NCBI GenBank assembly: GCA_014773175.1
Contig: VXCM01001014.1
Location: 186,001 to 250,000, forward strand
Length of the DNA stretch: 64,000 bases
Reading direction: 5' to 3'
Origin: Lucifuga dentata
Taxonomy: Eukaryota; Chordata; Actinopteri; Ophidiiformes; Bythitidae
Part shown: positions 23,476 through 35,622 of the stretch, one piece after another
Numbering within the stretch: position 1 is the stretch's first letter
How the letters are laid out: every line of letters starts with the position of its first letter
Made by a program: the position numbers and the translations under genes
The notes under the pieces: generated by a model
The model's input: only the letters and a program-made list of their open reading frames with translations
What the model was told of the DNA's origin: nothing
The model's database searches: none

Positions 23476-24879
23476 ATTCAATGTTCCACTATCCTTCCTA
23501 ATTACCATAAGAACATCTTGTGTGACCTACTGGGTATCTTCTGTTCTCTAGTGCTCACTCACTATACGCTATGAGACAGCTGTGGCCTTGGAGGGGTGGA
23601 TACAGGGGGAAGGATTACAGAAAGCACACACACACTACATAGACACACTCACACACACACAGTTTCTGTCTATTCCTACACTTTGCTAAATGGAGCTGCA
23701 GTAGATATTTCATTTTAATGCTTTGCTCAAAGATATCTTAGAAGAGGATCCTGCCTCCAACTACATGATTTAAGTTGATAATCCAGGCTCTTTCTAACCA
23801 CAAGGCCTCAGTAATACTCCCGCTGTATTAACCCCCCCCCCCNCCCCCCCCCCCCTCCCCACTCCAACCCCAATCTCCATGTTTACAGAGCTACGTATTG
23901 ATCACTGTAACAATACATAATGGGTTTGCAGGAATTGCTGAAAAATCCATTTGGCTTTATCGATTGCTGTAATGAAGATGAATGCTGAATCACTCAGTAT
24001 GAAAATGGCTCATGTGCATTCACGACTTATACGTTTCATACCATTTCTTTTGTTTGCAGCAGAAAGACTGCTCTCTTTCTTTCTTTTGGAGCTTCAGACC
24101 CAGAAATTACCATGTGTTTTCATTCACATCCATTAGAGTGGTGTTTGTGATTATGCAAATTAGAAAACATGCAGGAAATTTAATCAGAGCGCAAATTTGA
24201 TTTCACATGAAATATTGCTCGAGGGTGGGGGGTTTGATCGCATAATATTGAACAACCAAATTATGTTCAGTATTTGTTTTTGCAGGGGCCTTCACTCGGA
24301 CACACCACAGCTTTATAGGCTTAAGGTTTGCTTGGGTTGGGAAGCTTCGAGTTAACAGTGCTGCATAGGGTTTGATTATTCTTTCTTCTCCCCAGAGACG
24401 CAGAATAGAAACTACAGTTAATGGGAAGCATTTCCATATCAGCTGCAAAACACAGCAGCTTGTGTTTATGCATTTTTATTATTGTTGCGTCCCCTTGAAC
24501 CAAATATCTAAGTGCTTGGTTTTCTTTTGTTCCCCAGATGAACAGCAAGGAAATGGGCTCTTTATAATTGCAGAGGACGTCTTTGTGCCTTTGTGTGTCA
24601 CAGCAGATAAGTGATGATTAAAGTGAGTATTATTCCAGAAGCATGACAGAACTGAAACTAATAAAGCATGCCACTCAATGAGGGAAGTCGGTCTGTTTAT
24701 CAAACTCAAAGATGTCGAACAAGCAAATGTCTTTCAGCTTTTGAAAGATATGGTTTGTTTTAGTTGTCCTGTGACCCGCTGCCTGAAGGACACACACCTG
24801 AACAGCCTTCAAACAAACAATATCCGCTACAATTACAGTGGTTTGCTGCTAGTCTTTAATAGGAAACCAAAGATTAATG
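23476..24879. other. gene-free; C-run and candidate conserved segment
   Basis: A poly-C run broken by an N lies at 23833-23856. The part 23930-24620 is repeat-free and includes an octamer motif (ATGCAAAT, 24153-24160) beside taatcag, suggestive of a noncoding regulatory element. The overlapping open frames on both strands are short and unlike known proteins. Confidence 0.35.
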
Positions 24880-24985
24880 CTAGCAATGGTTAGCTACTGT
24901 AACTAGCTAGAGACTGCTGTATAACCCTTTCAGTTCTCTATCTTTGAGTTTTTCTACATGTGATTCTGTTCAAATGTCCTGAAAT
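24880..24985 (+). repeat. short dispersed repeat, copy 2
   Basis: Counterpart of 23345-23475: tactgtaac, agctagagactgctgtataa, then attctgttcaaatgt. It lacks the poly-T insert. Confidence 0.55.
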
Positions 24986-27900
24986 ATTGTTGTTGTCAAG
25001 ACATTACCTCATTTCAAAAAGGGATAGATGTTAGAGGGATTTTTGACTCCAGTTGTTTGATTGAAATCTCTCCAAAGCTAGAAATACAAGATTATTGGAA
25101 ATAGCCTTGCATCTCATGTTACTGCTAGAACCTTCCCTTAAGTAAAATTTTACTTATAATTGAGGTTTTTTTTGTTTTTTTGTTTTTTTTTTCAACTGTG
25201 GCATTACTCCACTGCTGCTGATTTGACAACTTATTTTGCTGCTGATGCATGCACCTTTAGGTTTGAACTCAAAACTTTACCAGTGTTACTGTTTGCATCC
25301 TTGGACCAAACATACATTTAGGACAAAAATTAGGCTTCATTGCTGTACTTAAACCTTAATCAGTGTGAATGTAACATCTGAGCTAATCTGTGTTTACCCT
25401 GGAGAACTGATGTTAATTCACTTTTCGGCAAATACCAGCAAGTTAAAGTATTTTTGTGCAGAGGGCAGCAACTTCAAAGCAGGTTTGTGGGGCATTTGGT
25501 CTCAACTTTAAAGGCTGCTTGTAAGTCTGCACCATGACATGAGCAGTGTAAGGCCAGCGTTCATGTCCCTGAGGCTGCAGACTGCTCAAAGTATGAAGTT
25601 GATCTGGAGGCTGAGTTTACCTTCTGTCATCTAATGAAATCAAACAGACTTTTATCAGTTTGTATGTTACTCCAAGGCTCTGGAGTTAGATTTAAAATTG
25701 TCATTTTCTGCTCAATGTACTTAACACTTGCCCTTCATCTTCCCTTAATACAATATCTGTTGTAGGTACATGTACTCTTCCTCAAAGTAGGCTTCCACTT
25801 CCTCCTTTACAACTATGCACTTGTCATAATCCTAAACCAGCTCTTCTAACCCTAGGGAGGAAAATCCCATGTTCACTTGGGTCTAATTTAAAAATTCTAT
25901 CCACAGAATTTTGTATGAAATCACAATTTTAAAAGTCATTGGGGAAAAAAAGCTGCTAAGGTTTTTTGTTATGACCCACTATGGTTCTCCCCAGGATTTG
26001 CACACAATCCAGCATTCTGTACTGTTTTCTACTTCCCAGCCTGTCACTGACACAATGTTGTTGATTTCAGGATTCTTCACAAACTCCAAGTACAGACTCC
26101 TGTGTACCCATCCAGGTTCTCTATAGCCACGATTCCACAGTTGGAGAGGGGGGAAATCACAGTATATAATAGAAGTAATTCAAATACACGAAAAGAAATA
26201 CCAAAAAATGTAAAGTTCTCCACAGGAGGAAATCTAACCTGCCATTGCATTGATGCTGCCGTGAGCCCAGCAGCAGCCCACAGTAATGAGGAATGTGCTG
26301 GTTGCGTGTTATGCTGGTATAGTCGACACCATTCACATTCCTCCAGTCTCAGGATTTGGGTATTTCAACAAGGTTGAGGATTTCATGAGGAGGAGGACGG
26401 AACATGGTTTTAGACAGCAGTTCTGCACATTTCTAAACAAACACAGTGAGGTATTAAGAGCAGCAGGTTCACAGTGTCACCATCTGCCAGTCAGCCTCTA
26501 AACGTCCCCCGTCATGTGCTTGATGAAGGTTACCATGGTGAATCTGAAGCAAAATCCCAGCCAGGCAGTGCAATGTACTTTGACAGCCTCATGACAAAAC
26601 AGTAGGGATAAAGGTAATGTAGGATAGGACATGAATGGGCATGACAAGACATGAACAAAGCTTAATACTGATCACAACCAAGTTGCCAGGCTCAACTCAC
26701 TCAGACTGACAGACTGCTACTTTTGAACCATTATATTATCTTGACACGAATGAACTTAATGAGCTGGGCCTTCCAGGAAGACTGTTCTGTTTGATTGTCT
26801 ATAAATTATAGCATCTTTGGCTTCACTGCTGTTGGTCTGTAGCTTAATAGTATAAAAGCACAAACATTGCCTGGGAGGCAAACCTGAGGGTTAAAACCCT
26901 TGTTTATATTACCTTAATAGACAAAGACTCAACTCCAGAGTAGGCTGAGATGAATAGCATTTTAAAGTTTTACTAGCTTGAAGCAGCACATGGCCATGGC
27001 TGTAGCTAAGATTTCAGAGCTACAGAGGTTATGAGTCCAAGACCAAAACACCTTCTTCACACAACCAGGAATCAAATTCAAGTGGAGGAAAATTTATTTT
27101 GCCCTAAAAATTTGGAAAATTTAAAGCCAATTAAAGTTAGCATTGATATCTACAACATCATGTAGCTGTTTTAAACATCATGTACCTGTTTTAAACTATC
27201 GAAAAACATTTTCAATAGTTTTATTTATTTTTAAATTGTGACAGACACACCACCCATATCTACAATGTCAAATGGGATAATCAAGACCAAAGAGAATTGG
27301 TGCCAGGTTTACTAGTTAGTTTGCCTAGCAAAACTAGCAAGCTTGTAATGGTTGTGTAGCAGAATGTAAGACTTTGTCAAAAATTAGTTTAGCCAAAAGA
27401 TGACTTACTTCACTCCAAAGCTGTGTTTCCTTACCACAGGCTGGTAACACTGTGGCTTATCACTGAAAAAAAGTGTCTGATGAAGACATGACAAGACATG
27501 AAGACATCCAGAAGACACTTTCAAATTGTAGCCTCAGCCATGTTGAACCAGAGAGGCACCAAACAACTGATTGTCACAGTCGCACATCCTGTTAAAAAGC
27601 CTTGAAAAGATAATCTATCTTAGCAAGACACCAGTTTTCAGGAAATTCCTGAAATATCCAGAATCTAATTCAGTATCATTCAGAAGACACAGTTATTGAT
27701 AGTGACATACTGGATTCATTATCACTGAGGATAAACATGCCTCTGATCATAAGTTCAGTCAGGTGACTTGGAAAATTACAAACACGCTCCATAAATGCAA
27801 CTGTTAGACTATTAATAAAACTATCTTTATGAAGCCTACCTTGAAGTTATAATGATGGATATAGTTTGATCCTTGACAGACATAAATACAATAAATGTGG

Positions 27901-28355
27901 TATTGATGCTTCCTTCATCTGCACCAAAGTTATTCATTTGTGAATTCACTGGCTCTGATAACAAAAACCCTATCAGCTCCACTGTGATACTGCAAACAGA
28001 GCCTGATCCTAATTGACTGCCTGCCATCCTCCTCCATCTGCAGGAATAGAAAGTCATATTTAATACGTTGATTAAAGTCTAATCCCTCCATGTGAGTCGG
28101 AGATGAAAGTAATTTTCATGTAATGGAGACTATTAATATTTAGATATAGAAAGGAAACCAGATCCCAGATTTGCAATCAGCTGGAGGATGGTAAATGATA
28201 GCTTAGGCTGCCAGTGAACCGGAAACCAAATCCTGCAATTCAAATAAGGTTGATGTTTTTCCAATTAATATTTTTTCTTTCATCTCAAACATAAATGTGA
28301 TTTCCCCCATTCCCTAAGTTTTTAAGAAATTAGATCAATCACTATTGATCTAAAG
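24986..28355. other. gene-free sequence
   Basis: Mostly unique DNA. A small hairpin (13-bp arms with one mismatch) lies at 27193-27221, after a local direct repeat of about 23 bp (27160-27197). A faint tRNA-like stretch near 26833-26915 was rejected. No gene is supported. Confidence 0.5.
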
Positions 28356-29329
28356 CAGTGATGGGGGGTGACCAAGTACATTGACCTAAGTACAATTAAC
28401 AGATACTTGTACTTTACTAGGTACTACTAACGTCTTAGAATAAAACTTGTTTATATAAAAATCTGTTTTAACATGCTCAGAAAGTGAAAATATCACAATC
28501 TGATTTGTTTTCATCTCAGCCACCTGTGACAAACACACTCGATTGTTTTCCAGGAACTTTGACATCCACTTCAGGGAAGCCTCAGATCCTCCACATGTTG
28601 TGGACGGTGAATTGTTTTGTTTTCGTTTCTCCTGATTGGTTGGCACAGCGTGAATCGTGGCACATGTTCACCTACAAACACTTCAGATTCAATCGAAATG
28701 ACTCATTCACTGAAATGACAGCTTGCTACTGATCCATCAGTGTGATATCTGTATGATTAGCATCATTAACTGCCTTCATGATTGTGTTCCCTTCCTCATT
28801 AACGTCAACAACATCATTAGTGCACTCATAAGCCAGGTGATTCATTTGTGTGCTTGTGTGTCTCTGTGTGTGTGCATTTTGTGAGAGTCGTGTTGGGTGG
28901 AGGCGTATGACTCATGCTATGGTCATGTGAGAGTACATGAATGCATATCTGGTGTGTGCGTATGTGTTGGGGGTNGGTTGGGGGCGTAATAGCAGTGTCG
29001 TGCAACAGCAACTGATTTCCATGACTTGAAATCCAAATAGAAACAAGCACAAGTGTTAAAATTGTTTGACATTAACATTTATTTTTTGTCAGTATATACA
29101 TTAAAAAAAACAAACAAAAAAAAAAACAGATAAGGTATATCACTGCATGTACCAGGATCATATCATTTAACTCAAGAAAATATTTTAATTGGTTCTATTT
29201 ATTTATTGATGATTTTGCTCAGAAACAAGATAAATGCTCTCACTCATTACTGATTTTCACCACTTTATGCTTGATGAGTTTAATTTTGTAATCTGTGCAC
29301 AACAAATGGCAACAAGGCTTTTTTTTAAA

Positions 29330-29575
29330 CTTTTACTTTCACTTTCAATACTGAAGTACATTTATGATCAAAATAATACTTTTTTGATGCTTAGAGAGAC
29401 CTCATTAAAAACATTATTTTGCTGTGCATTAGAAAAGACTTAAATAAAACTAAATTAAGAAACTACTTCTACTTAAGTCTTTTCTAATGCTCAGCAAAGT
29501 TTTTTTGTTTTTTTTTAACAAGGTATCTCTACTTTTACTACAGCTTCGAGGTACTTCATCCACCGCTGTTTAAGA
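29330..29575 (-). mobile_element. AGTAC-rich dispersed repeat, partial, inverted
   Basis: The plus strand has ctgaagtacatttatg, then tacttctacttaagtct and a terminal aggtacttcatccaccgctg, the reverse complement of the family head. A related fragment lies at 28360-28470 (aagtacattgacctaagtac). Between the two are unique DNA, an N at 28975 and an A-rich run. Confidence 0.5.
29418..29498. repeat. 25-bp inverted repeat (hairpin) with 31-nt loop
   Basis: The left arm 29418-29442 and right arm 29474-29498 are reverse complements except for one position (tttgctgtgcattagaaaag versus tttgctgagcattagaaaag). It lies inside the AGTAC-family fragment. Confidence 0.85.
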
Positions 29576-29579
29576 CCCA

Positions 29580-32500
29580 ACACTATTTGTCATTCAGAAT
29601 TCTTCTCCACTACAAAGAAGCCACATTTTCCACATGAGAGGATTTCAAAGGGCTGACCTGAGCTCCTGCCTGTCCCTGGGAACCACTTGTCCACCCGGAC
29701 CAAATCCCTCAGCCTGGAAGTTCACCGTTGGGGGTTTCTTCACCCAGCAAGCCATTTCACATTTGATTAGCCTCAGAGATTATTTAAAAAAAAAAAAAAA
29801 AAAAAAAGCTTTGGCAATGACTGACTTGTTTAACTTAATTCATTGCAGTCCTAAATGATTTTTAAAGAGAAAGCACTCAGAGGACTAAAATTCTGGGTGT
29901 TGAGATATAGAATATCCCAGTGATCTTTACCAGGTCTGTCATGAAGCCGATAATGTGGCAGCCCCTGCAGTTGCGGGGAATCAGAAAGGTGGACTGCAGG
30001 GAGCTGCAAACTGATGTCAAATCTAATACGTCTATGTGGGGAAATAGCAAAAATGACTTTGAGTTCAGGAGCAAAGATAACCTCTTTTTAGTGGACAGTG
30101 TACCAAATATTATCTGTGTCCAAACTCCATACTAATAGTATAATGCATACAACTGACTAAACTTCATGGTATACCATTTTTGTAACCCATACACAATAAA
30201 TTAGTGTAATTTTGGCTCATCAAAATCCTGTCATTTCTAGTAAGCCTGTAAACAACAAACAATATTTGCAGTGAGTTAGTAATACTCAAAAATTGTGTCA
30301 AATGATAAGCAGAAGTTGAAGAATCTTGCATAATCCAATGCCATTTTCTTGACCATAGTACAGTGATCTGTGTATTCTGTTTTGTTTTAACATGGAAAAT
30401 TTATGGAAATTCATGGAAAATTCTGAAACAAGTTGATTTGCTTTCAGCACTCAATAACAGATAAATGATTTAAGAATTCTGCATATTGGTTTGACTTTAA
30501 AATAATAAATGTATTAATGTATCAACCAACCAGTCCTTTGCAGATTCACATCTATCTAACTAAATATAGACTGAATAACTCATTAAGACAAACTATAATC
30601 AATTAGATCATGGAATCTGATAATCTTGTGCATATGGGGTATGATAAGATTTTTCTCTCTGGATAATACAAAGAATCAACTTAAAAAGTCTCAAGTTCTT
30701 TAGGCTTTCTTTCATTCCAGTTTTTGCATCGTAATCTCTTACAGTTCATGAATGCCTGGTATATACAGCCAAACTAACAAGCTACAAAGAGCCGCAGTGT
30801 GTTTTTATTGTGCTACTAGTCACTGATATCCTGATTCATAACATAAAATCAAAGCTTGTTCAGATGGAAATTTGGAATCAAAACAGGCATTGCACTGGAT
30901 ATTCCCAGCACATTTTCCAATTAGATCCTCTAGGAGTTTAATAAGCGCAATCAGTGTGAAAAATGAATTCTGCCTCTTGGTGCTTCGAGCTGTGTTGTCA
31001 GGACTGTAACTCGCTCTGCGGGTTACTTTTACCTTCAGTAAAGCGCCGAAGCATTCCTTTTGTAACCATTTTAGTGGCTAATGCCTTCTGGTCAAGAGGT
31101 GGTCTCTGAATGGACTAATTCTGCAGGATTAACCCTCTGTGGTGGTGATCCAGCCAGCCAAACAAATGTGACCTTATGGTGCCAAATCTGTGCACGTAAA
31201 ACTATACATTGACTCCATGGGGATGGAGGGGGGGAGTTCAGTCAAGGGATTAGTGAAAAACAAGTATTGAGGCATACCCCACCCTTTTCAGGTCCTTTTC
31301 CTGACTTGTTTAAGAAAAATCACATTACAGAAGGGCTGCTGACACAACAAGTGAAATACCAGCGGAATGAGAAAAGAGGAAACTCAAAGCAGAGCTCACC
31401 AAGTCTATAGACATGAGAGCTGAGCAAACTCATAACGTGCTCGGTTTGCATTCACGGTGCTGGAGGATGTGTTTTCAGTCTCCAAGGGTCTGAGAGAGCG
31501 CTGGCAGATAAAAACCCTGGAGAGGTGAACATGCAAGGCCTGACTTATATGAAACACAGGCTTCACGTGTGTTACGTGACCTTTTGTTCCCAACCAGGAT
31601 CAGTTCTGCAGGAGTGCACATCCACATAAACAGCAGGGGGGATATGTTCTACTGGCTTTAGTAGGAAATTTTTTAAAAAAGAAGAAAAAAACAAGTTTTT
31701 CTGTTGAAGATGATGCAAATTTTCAATAAACTCTAGAAATGAGAGTAAATCTTAAAACAAGACAAAATTGTTTATTCTAGATATTTTTTCTTCCACTTTT
31801 TACATGAACCGTTTTTGATTATGGCCTTCATGCTTGCTCAGTAAACGAGTAGCATAAAAAAATGGCTAAATACTTTTCCAAGCGGGCAGATGTGTAGAGA
31901 TTTTTACAAGCAGAAATTTGTAGTCCTGTTTTCAGACTTTAATTCAAAAATGAGCTGAATTAAAGACAAATAATTGAGTTTCAAACTCCTTTAATTTGAA
32001 TTTCTACAGTTTTATTTGTAAAGCTAAAAATCTTGAATAAATCTCTTTATTACTCATTTTCAGGTCAGATGGTATTTTGTTGTGGCTACATTTTTATTCT
32101 GTTTTCAAGAAATCTTTCTAAAGTAATTTTTGCTTAACCCACAGTCAACTTTTTTACTTTATACTTGAAGATTTCACTAGATTACAGAATATTTTGCATG
32201 TTTTGAGAGTACAAAATTTGTCTGAAACAGCTTTAACACACATTTTATGCATTTACCTCCTGTCTGTTTTCCAAAGATCAGCACAAGCAAAGACAGAATA
32301 CAAAATCTTCTGGAACCAGGACTGAGCTTTCCTTTCTTTTCCATGATCAATGTTATCAAGATGCCATGTTAGATTACTCCTCTTTTCCAAATTGGGTCCC
32401 AGTTCAAGCAAGAGCTATCTCTCCATGTCGAGTGGTCTTGACAGAAGCAATTTCCTCATTCTAATTGAAAGATTTCTTCATTTGTACAATCTACTAAATA

Positions 32501-32773
32501 CCAGAAAGGCCATGCAGTAGTGCCAGCTGTGTCCCAGTATTCCCAGAAATATGCCAGTGTGTTTGTGCTCATGCTGAATTACTAGAAAGCTTTTCTGGAA
32601 AATTATTGAAAATATCACTAAAATATGCTTGTACAAAATGACCGCTGGTTAGAAAGTAAAGCTGATGATAATATATAAATAACATTGCCATAATGCCATA
32701 TTATGTTAATAGTTTCAATATATATTATGAGTTTGTGCTTGTTCTACCGTCCAAACCAAGGCTTAATTAATGT
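29580..32773. other. gene-free sequence
   Basis: Contains an A22 run (29785-29806) and otherwise unique DNA. The part 30930-31200 is repeat-free with balanced composition and could be conserved noncoding sequence. The short open frames have no recognisable domains. Confidence 0.45.
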
Positions 32774-32836
32774 GGTAGGGAGATTCATAGGGGTCACTGG
32801 CAAATTTTTGTCACCTGGCTCCTATGGATCTCTACC
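32774..32836. repeat. imperfect 63-nt hairpin, small-RNA-precursor-like
   Basis: GGTAG-GG-AGATTCATAGGGG pairs with CTCCTATGGATCT-CTACC across a T-rich loop, with a 2-nt bulge and a few G-U pairs. The size and imperfect pairing resemble a pre-miRNA, but I do not recognise a known miRNA seed. It could equally be a decayed palindromic MITE. Confidence 0.4.
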
Positions 32837-35586
32837 ATCACAACCCAATGCTGCATTCATCATTGTACTTTCTTGATCATAATTAGTTCACATGATACTG
32901 TATATGAAGCTTTGTAAAAAAAAAAAAAAAAANTTTTTTTTTTTTTTTTGCACACAGTGCCCAATAAACTGCTGAAAAATCAAAATGATGTTGAAACAGC
33001 AGTTTCAGCTAAAATTAGATGGAAAAATGTGGACTTTTAACCAAAGTTTCACCCAGTTTGAATAATCTCCTGGATGTCTTTTCACCAAGAGAGATCATGA
33101 AGAAAAAATCCAGACCTCCTGCAGAGATTTCATGACTGCAGAATTTTTTTTTTTTTTTTTTGNTTTTTTTTTTTTTTTTTGAGAAATAAAAGAAAGAAAG
33201 AAATCTGACAACTGGTTTGCTAATGCTAAGCTACTATTAAGTGTTATCACATCCATCATGTGGAGGTCAAAGACCAAAATTGGTAATGTTAAAGTTATTT
33301 CTTCATCCAAGGCTGATGTCATCACCAATTTTTCTACTTGTGTTTAAAGACCGAATAACCTTCCCATTTATTTAGGCGACCTTCATCCATCAGAAGGGTG
33401 GCTGATGAACGTGATGAAACCAACCAACCAACAATGTAATACTGTAGAAGAAAAAACATTATAGTAGTGTCCTTTTGAAATATTACATATCCCTTTGGTA
33501 AAACGTTTCTCTTATTTTTCCAACACATTTAATGCCGTGGAGTGTTTTAAAGTGAATGGAACCTTTCACAGTAAATAACTTGAGTAACTACATCCTTTCT
33601 TTACATTGTCATAATGCTCTTTAATAGAAAAAAAATGCCTCAGTGTGATGCAGTCTGTTTGTCCCATCTGTTATTTATGCCTGGAATGAAAAGCAGGTGG
33701 TCAACCATTAACGTGCCCCAGCTTTGGACCACCATACATCTCAGCCCACTCATTCTCCACACGGCGATCAAAAGCAACTTGGCTGCTAAATATACGAGCT
33801 CATACATATGCATGACACGGCTAAACAGTCTCTGCTGACACCCATTAGTCGTACAGTCACACTGAAGAGGCCTATTTGGAGAATTTGCATGCAGACATTA
33901 GCAGATTAATCACGAGTGACAGTCGAGGGAAAGCTGCGGTCAGAAACCACACGGGAGCCAAGCTGGACTCTGACCTACATGTACCTGCTAGATTGCTGGC
34001 CTGGTTACTTTAAGAGCTTCAAATGATTAAAATGACCCAGTTTTCTCCAACTGAGTGACGACTGGGAAAAAAGAAAGTCGATTTTCAAAAAAAGCAAATC
34101 ACATTGTTATTACAGTGTGAAAACGACTGAAGTACAGGTTCCACTTTCTGCCCCTGAGATTTGAAGTTGTCTCTCTCTCTGCAGGCAATGTTTTACAGAT
34201 AGGAATGTTTTGTCATGCAGAAAAAAAAAACAAAAAAAAACAAAAAACAAAAAAAACATGTCTTTGTATTTGCTGCAATGCTTTCTCTGTTTTTGAGAGT
34301 TTAGGAACACATCATGTTTCTGGCTTAACTTCATGGCATTTATGAAAATTCTACTTAAGTCTGTAAGAAGTGACAAAAAAAAAAAATAATAATAATCCTT
34401 AGCTGTCTTTTACTTCATTGTTTTGGAGAAACCATGCAGGAGAAATCAGAGTATTTGAAGCACAAATCACAATTGTGTTGGTGTCATGCGACAAATCTGT
34501 GAGGCAATCTTGAATTCTTCAGATGTTGACAAAATAGGATTCAGAGCTTTTATTGTAGCTCACAAACATCTGTTGGAGGTGGCGCTGCTCTGGAGGCAAC
34601 ATAACCTCATTGGTTGAATTAAATTTCAGTGGGTGGGGCAAAAGAAAAAACAGTGTTATGGAGTGGAAGTCAGTGCACTGGAAAATTAGACTGGGAGAGA
34701 GTAAACTCTAAAAATAGAACTAAAACTATACCGTACATGATGGTGATCTCTTTTGTTATGGATTCATGATAATAACATCCATTTTACAAGCAGCTCAGCA
34801 GGTTTGCTAAATCACTACAGTTTGAATATTTTATACAATTATCCATGTGGCTCACATTCCATCAGCTGCTTCACAATAAAAGTCTTTGACTGGTTTGTTA
34901 TTAGAAAGTTTTTAATGTGAAACAGTAAAAGGAAGTGTTTTGTTTGCTTTGGAATTAGTCTAACATGAGACCTAATCATATTAGCTTTCTTCTCTGTCAT
35001 CTTTTGAATTTAACATCATTGACTTCCACTCTCTGTCCATTGGGAATTACCTTCAAGAAACATTTATATGCCTAAAACTTCAGCTCTAATGACCCTTTTT
35101 ACTATATGCCATGATTTAAGGCCTCTTAACCTAATAACTGTCTTTAGATTTGTGATCCATGTGAGTCATTCTAGCTTTTTTGTGAGTCACAATCCACAAA
35201 CAAGGTGGGAAGATGTGGAATTATGAAAAACAAACAAACAAACACCTTATTTATATGAAATTTTAACAAGTTTTATTTTATGTTACACAGGCAAAAGTTT
35301 ACTTTTGATCCACAATTTAACACTTTGCATCTGCCTCTCTTAACTAGCATCACATTCTAATTTGTAGACTGCGCTTTTCAACACTATCACATGATGTAAG
35401 TAAATAAAAAATGTACCTGTAACTTAGCACATAAAACAGAATGGAATAATCTGCTAATAAAATGAGCATATTAGCTTCTACAATATAAACAGAACATATA
35501 GAACATAACAGCATCAGTGTAGGTAATTTTGCAAATGCTCTTCCTGCTTCCATTCTCACTGCACAAAACATCGACATAAAAATATA

Positions 35587-35587
<1 letters not shown>
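32837..35587. other. gene-free; candidate conserved segment near 33690-34030
   Basis: An A17-N-T17 junction lies at 32916-32950 and a poly-T run with an N at 33163. The part 33690-34030 is repeat-free, with an octamer ATTTGCAT (33883-33890) beside a TAATC homeodomain-type word. A-rich stretches follow near 34221-34258. No gene is supported. Confidence 0.4.

Positions 35588-35622
<35 letters not shown>
35588..35622. repeat. (TA)n microsatellite
   Basis: An uninterrupted TA tract of about 34 bp. Confidence 0.95.

Noticed and set aside
26833..26915. tRNA-like stretch (tagcttaatagtat..., gcctgggaggc, gagggttaaaaccct)
   Set aside because: An anticodon-like and a T-arm-like stem can be drawn, but the acceptor arms do not pair, the anticodon stem is only 4 bp and the B-box is off consensus.
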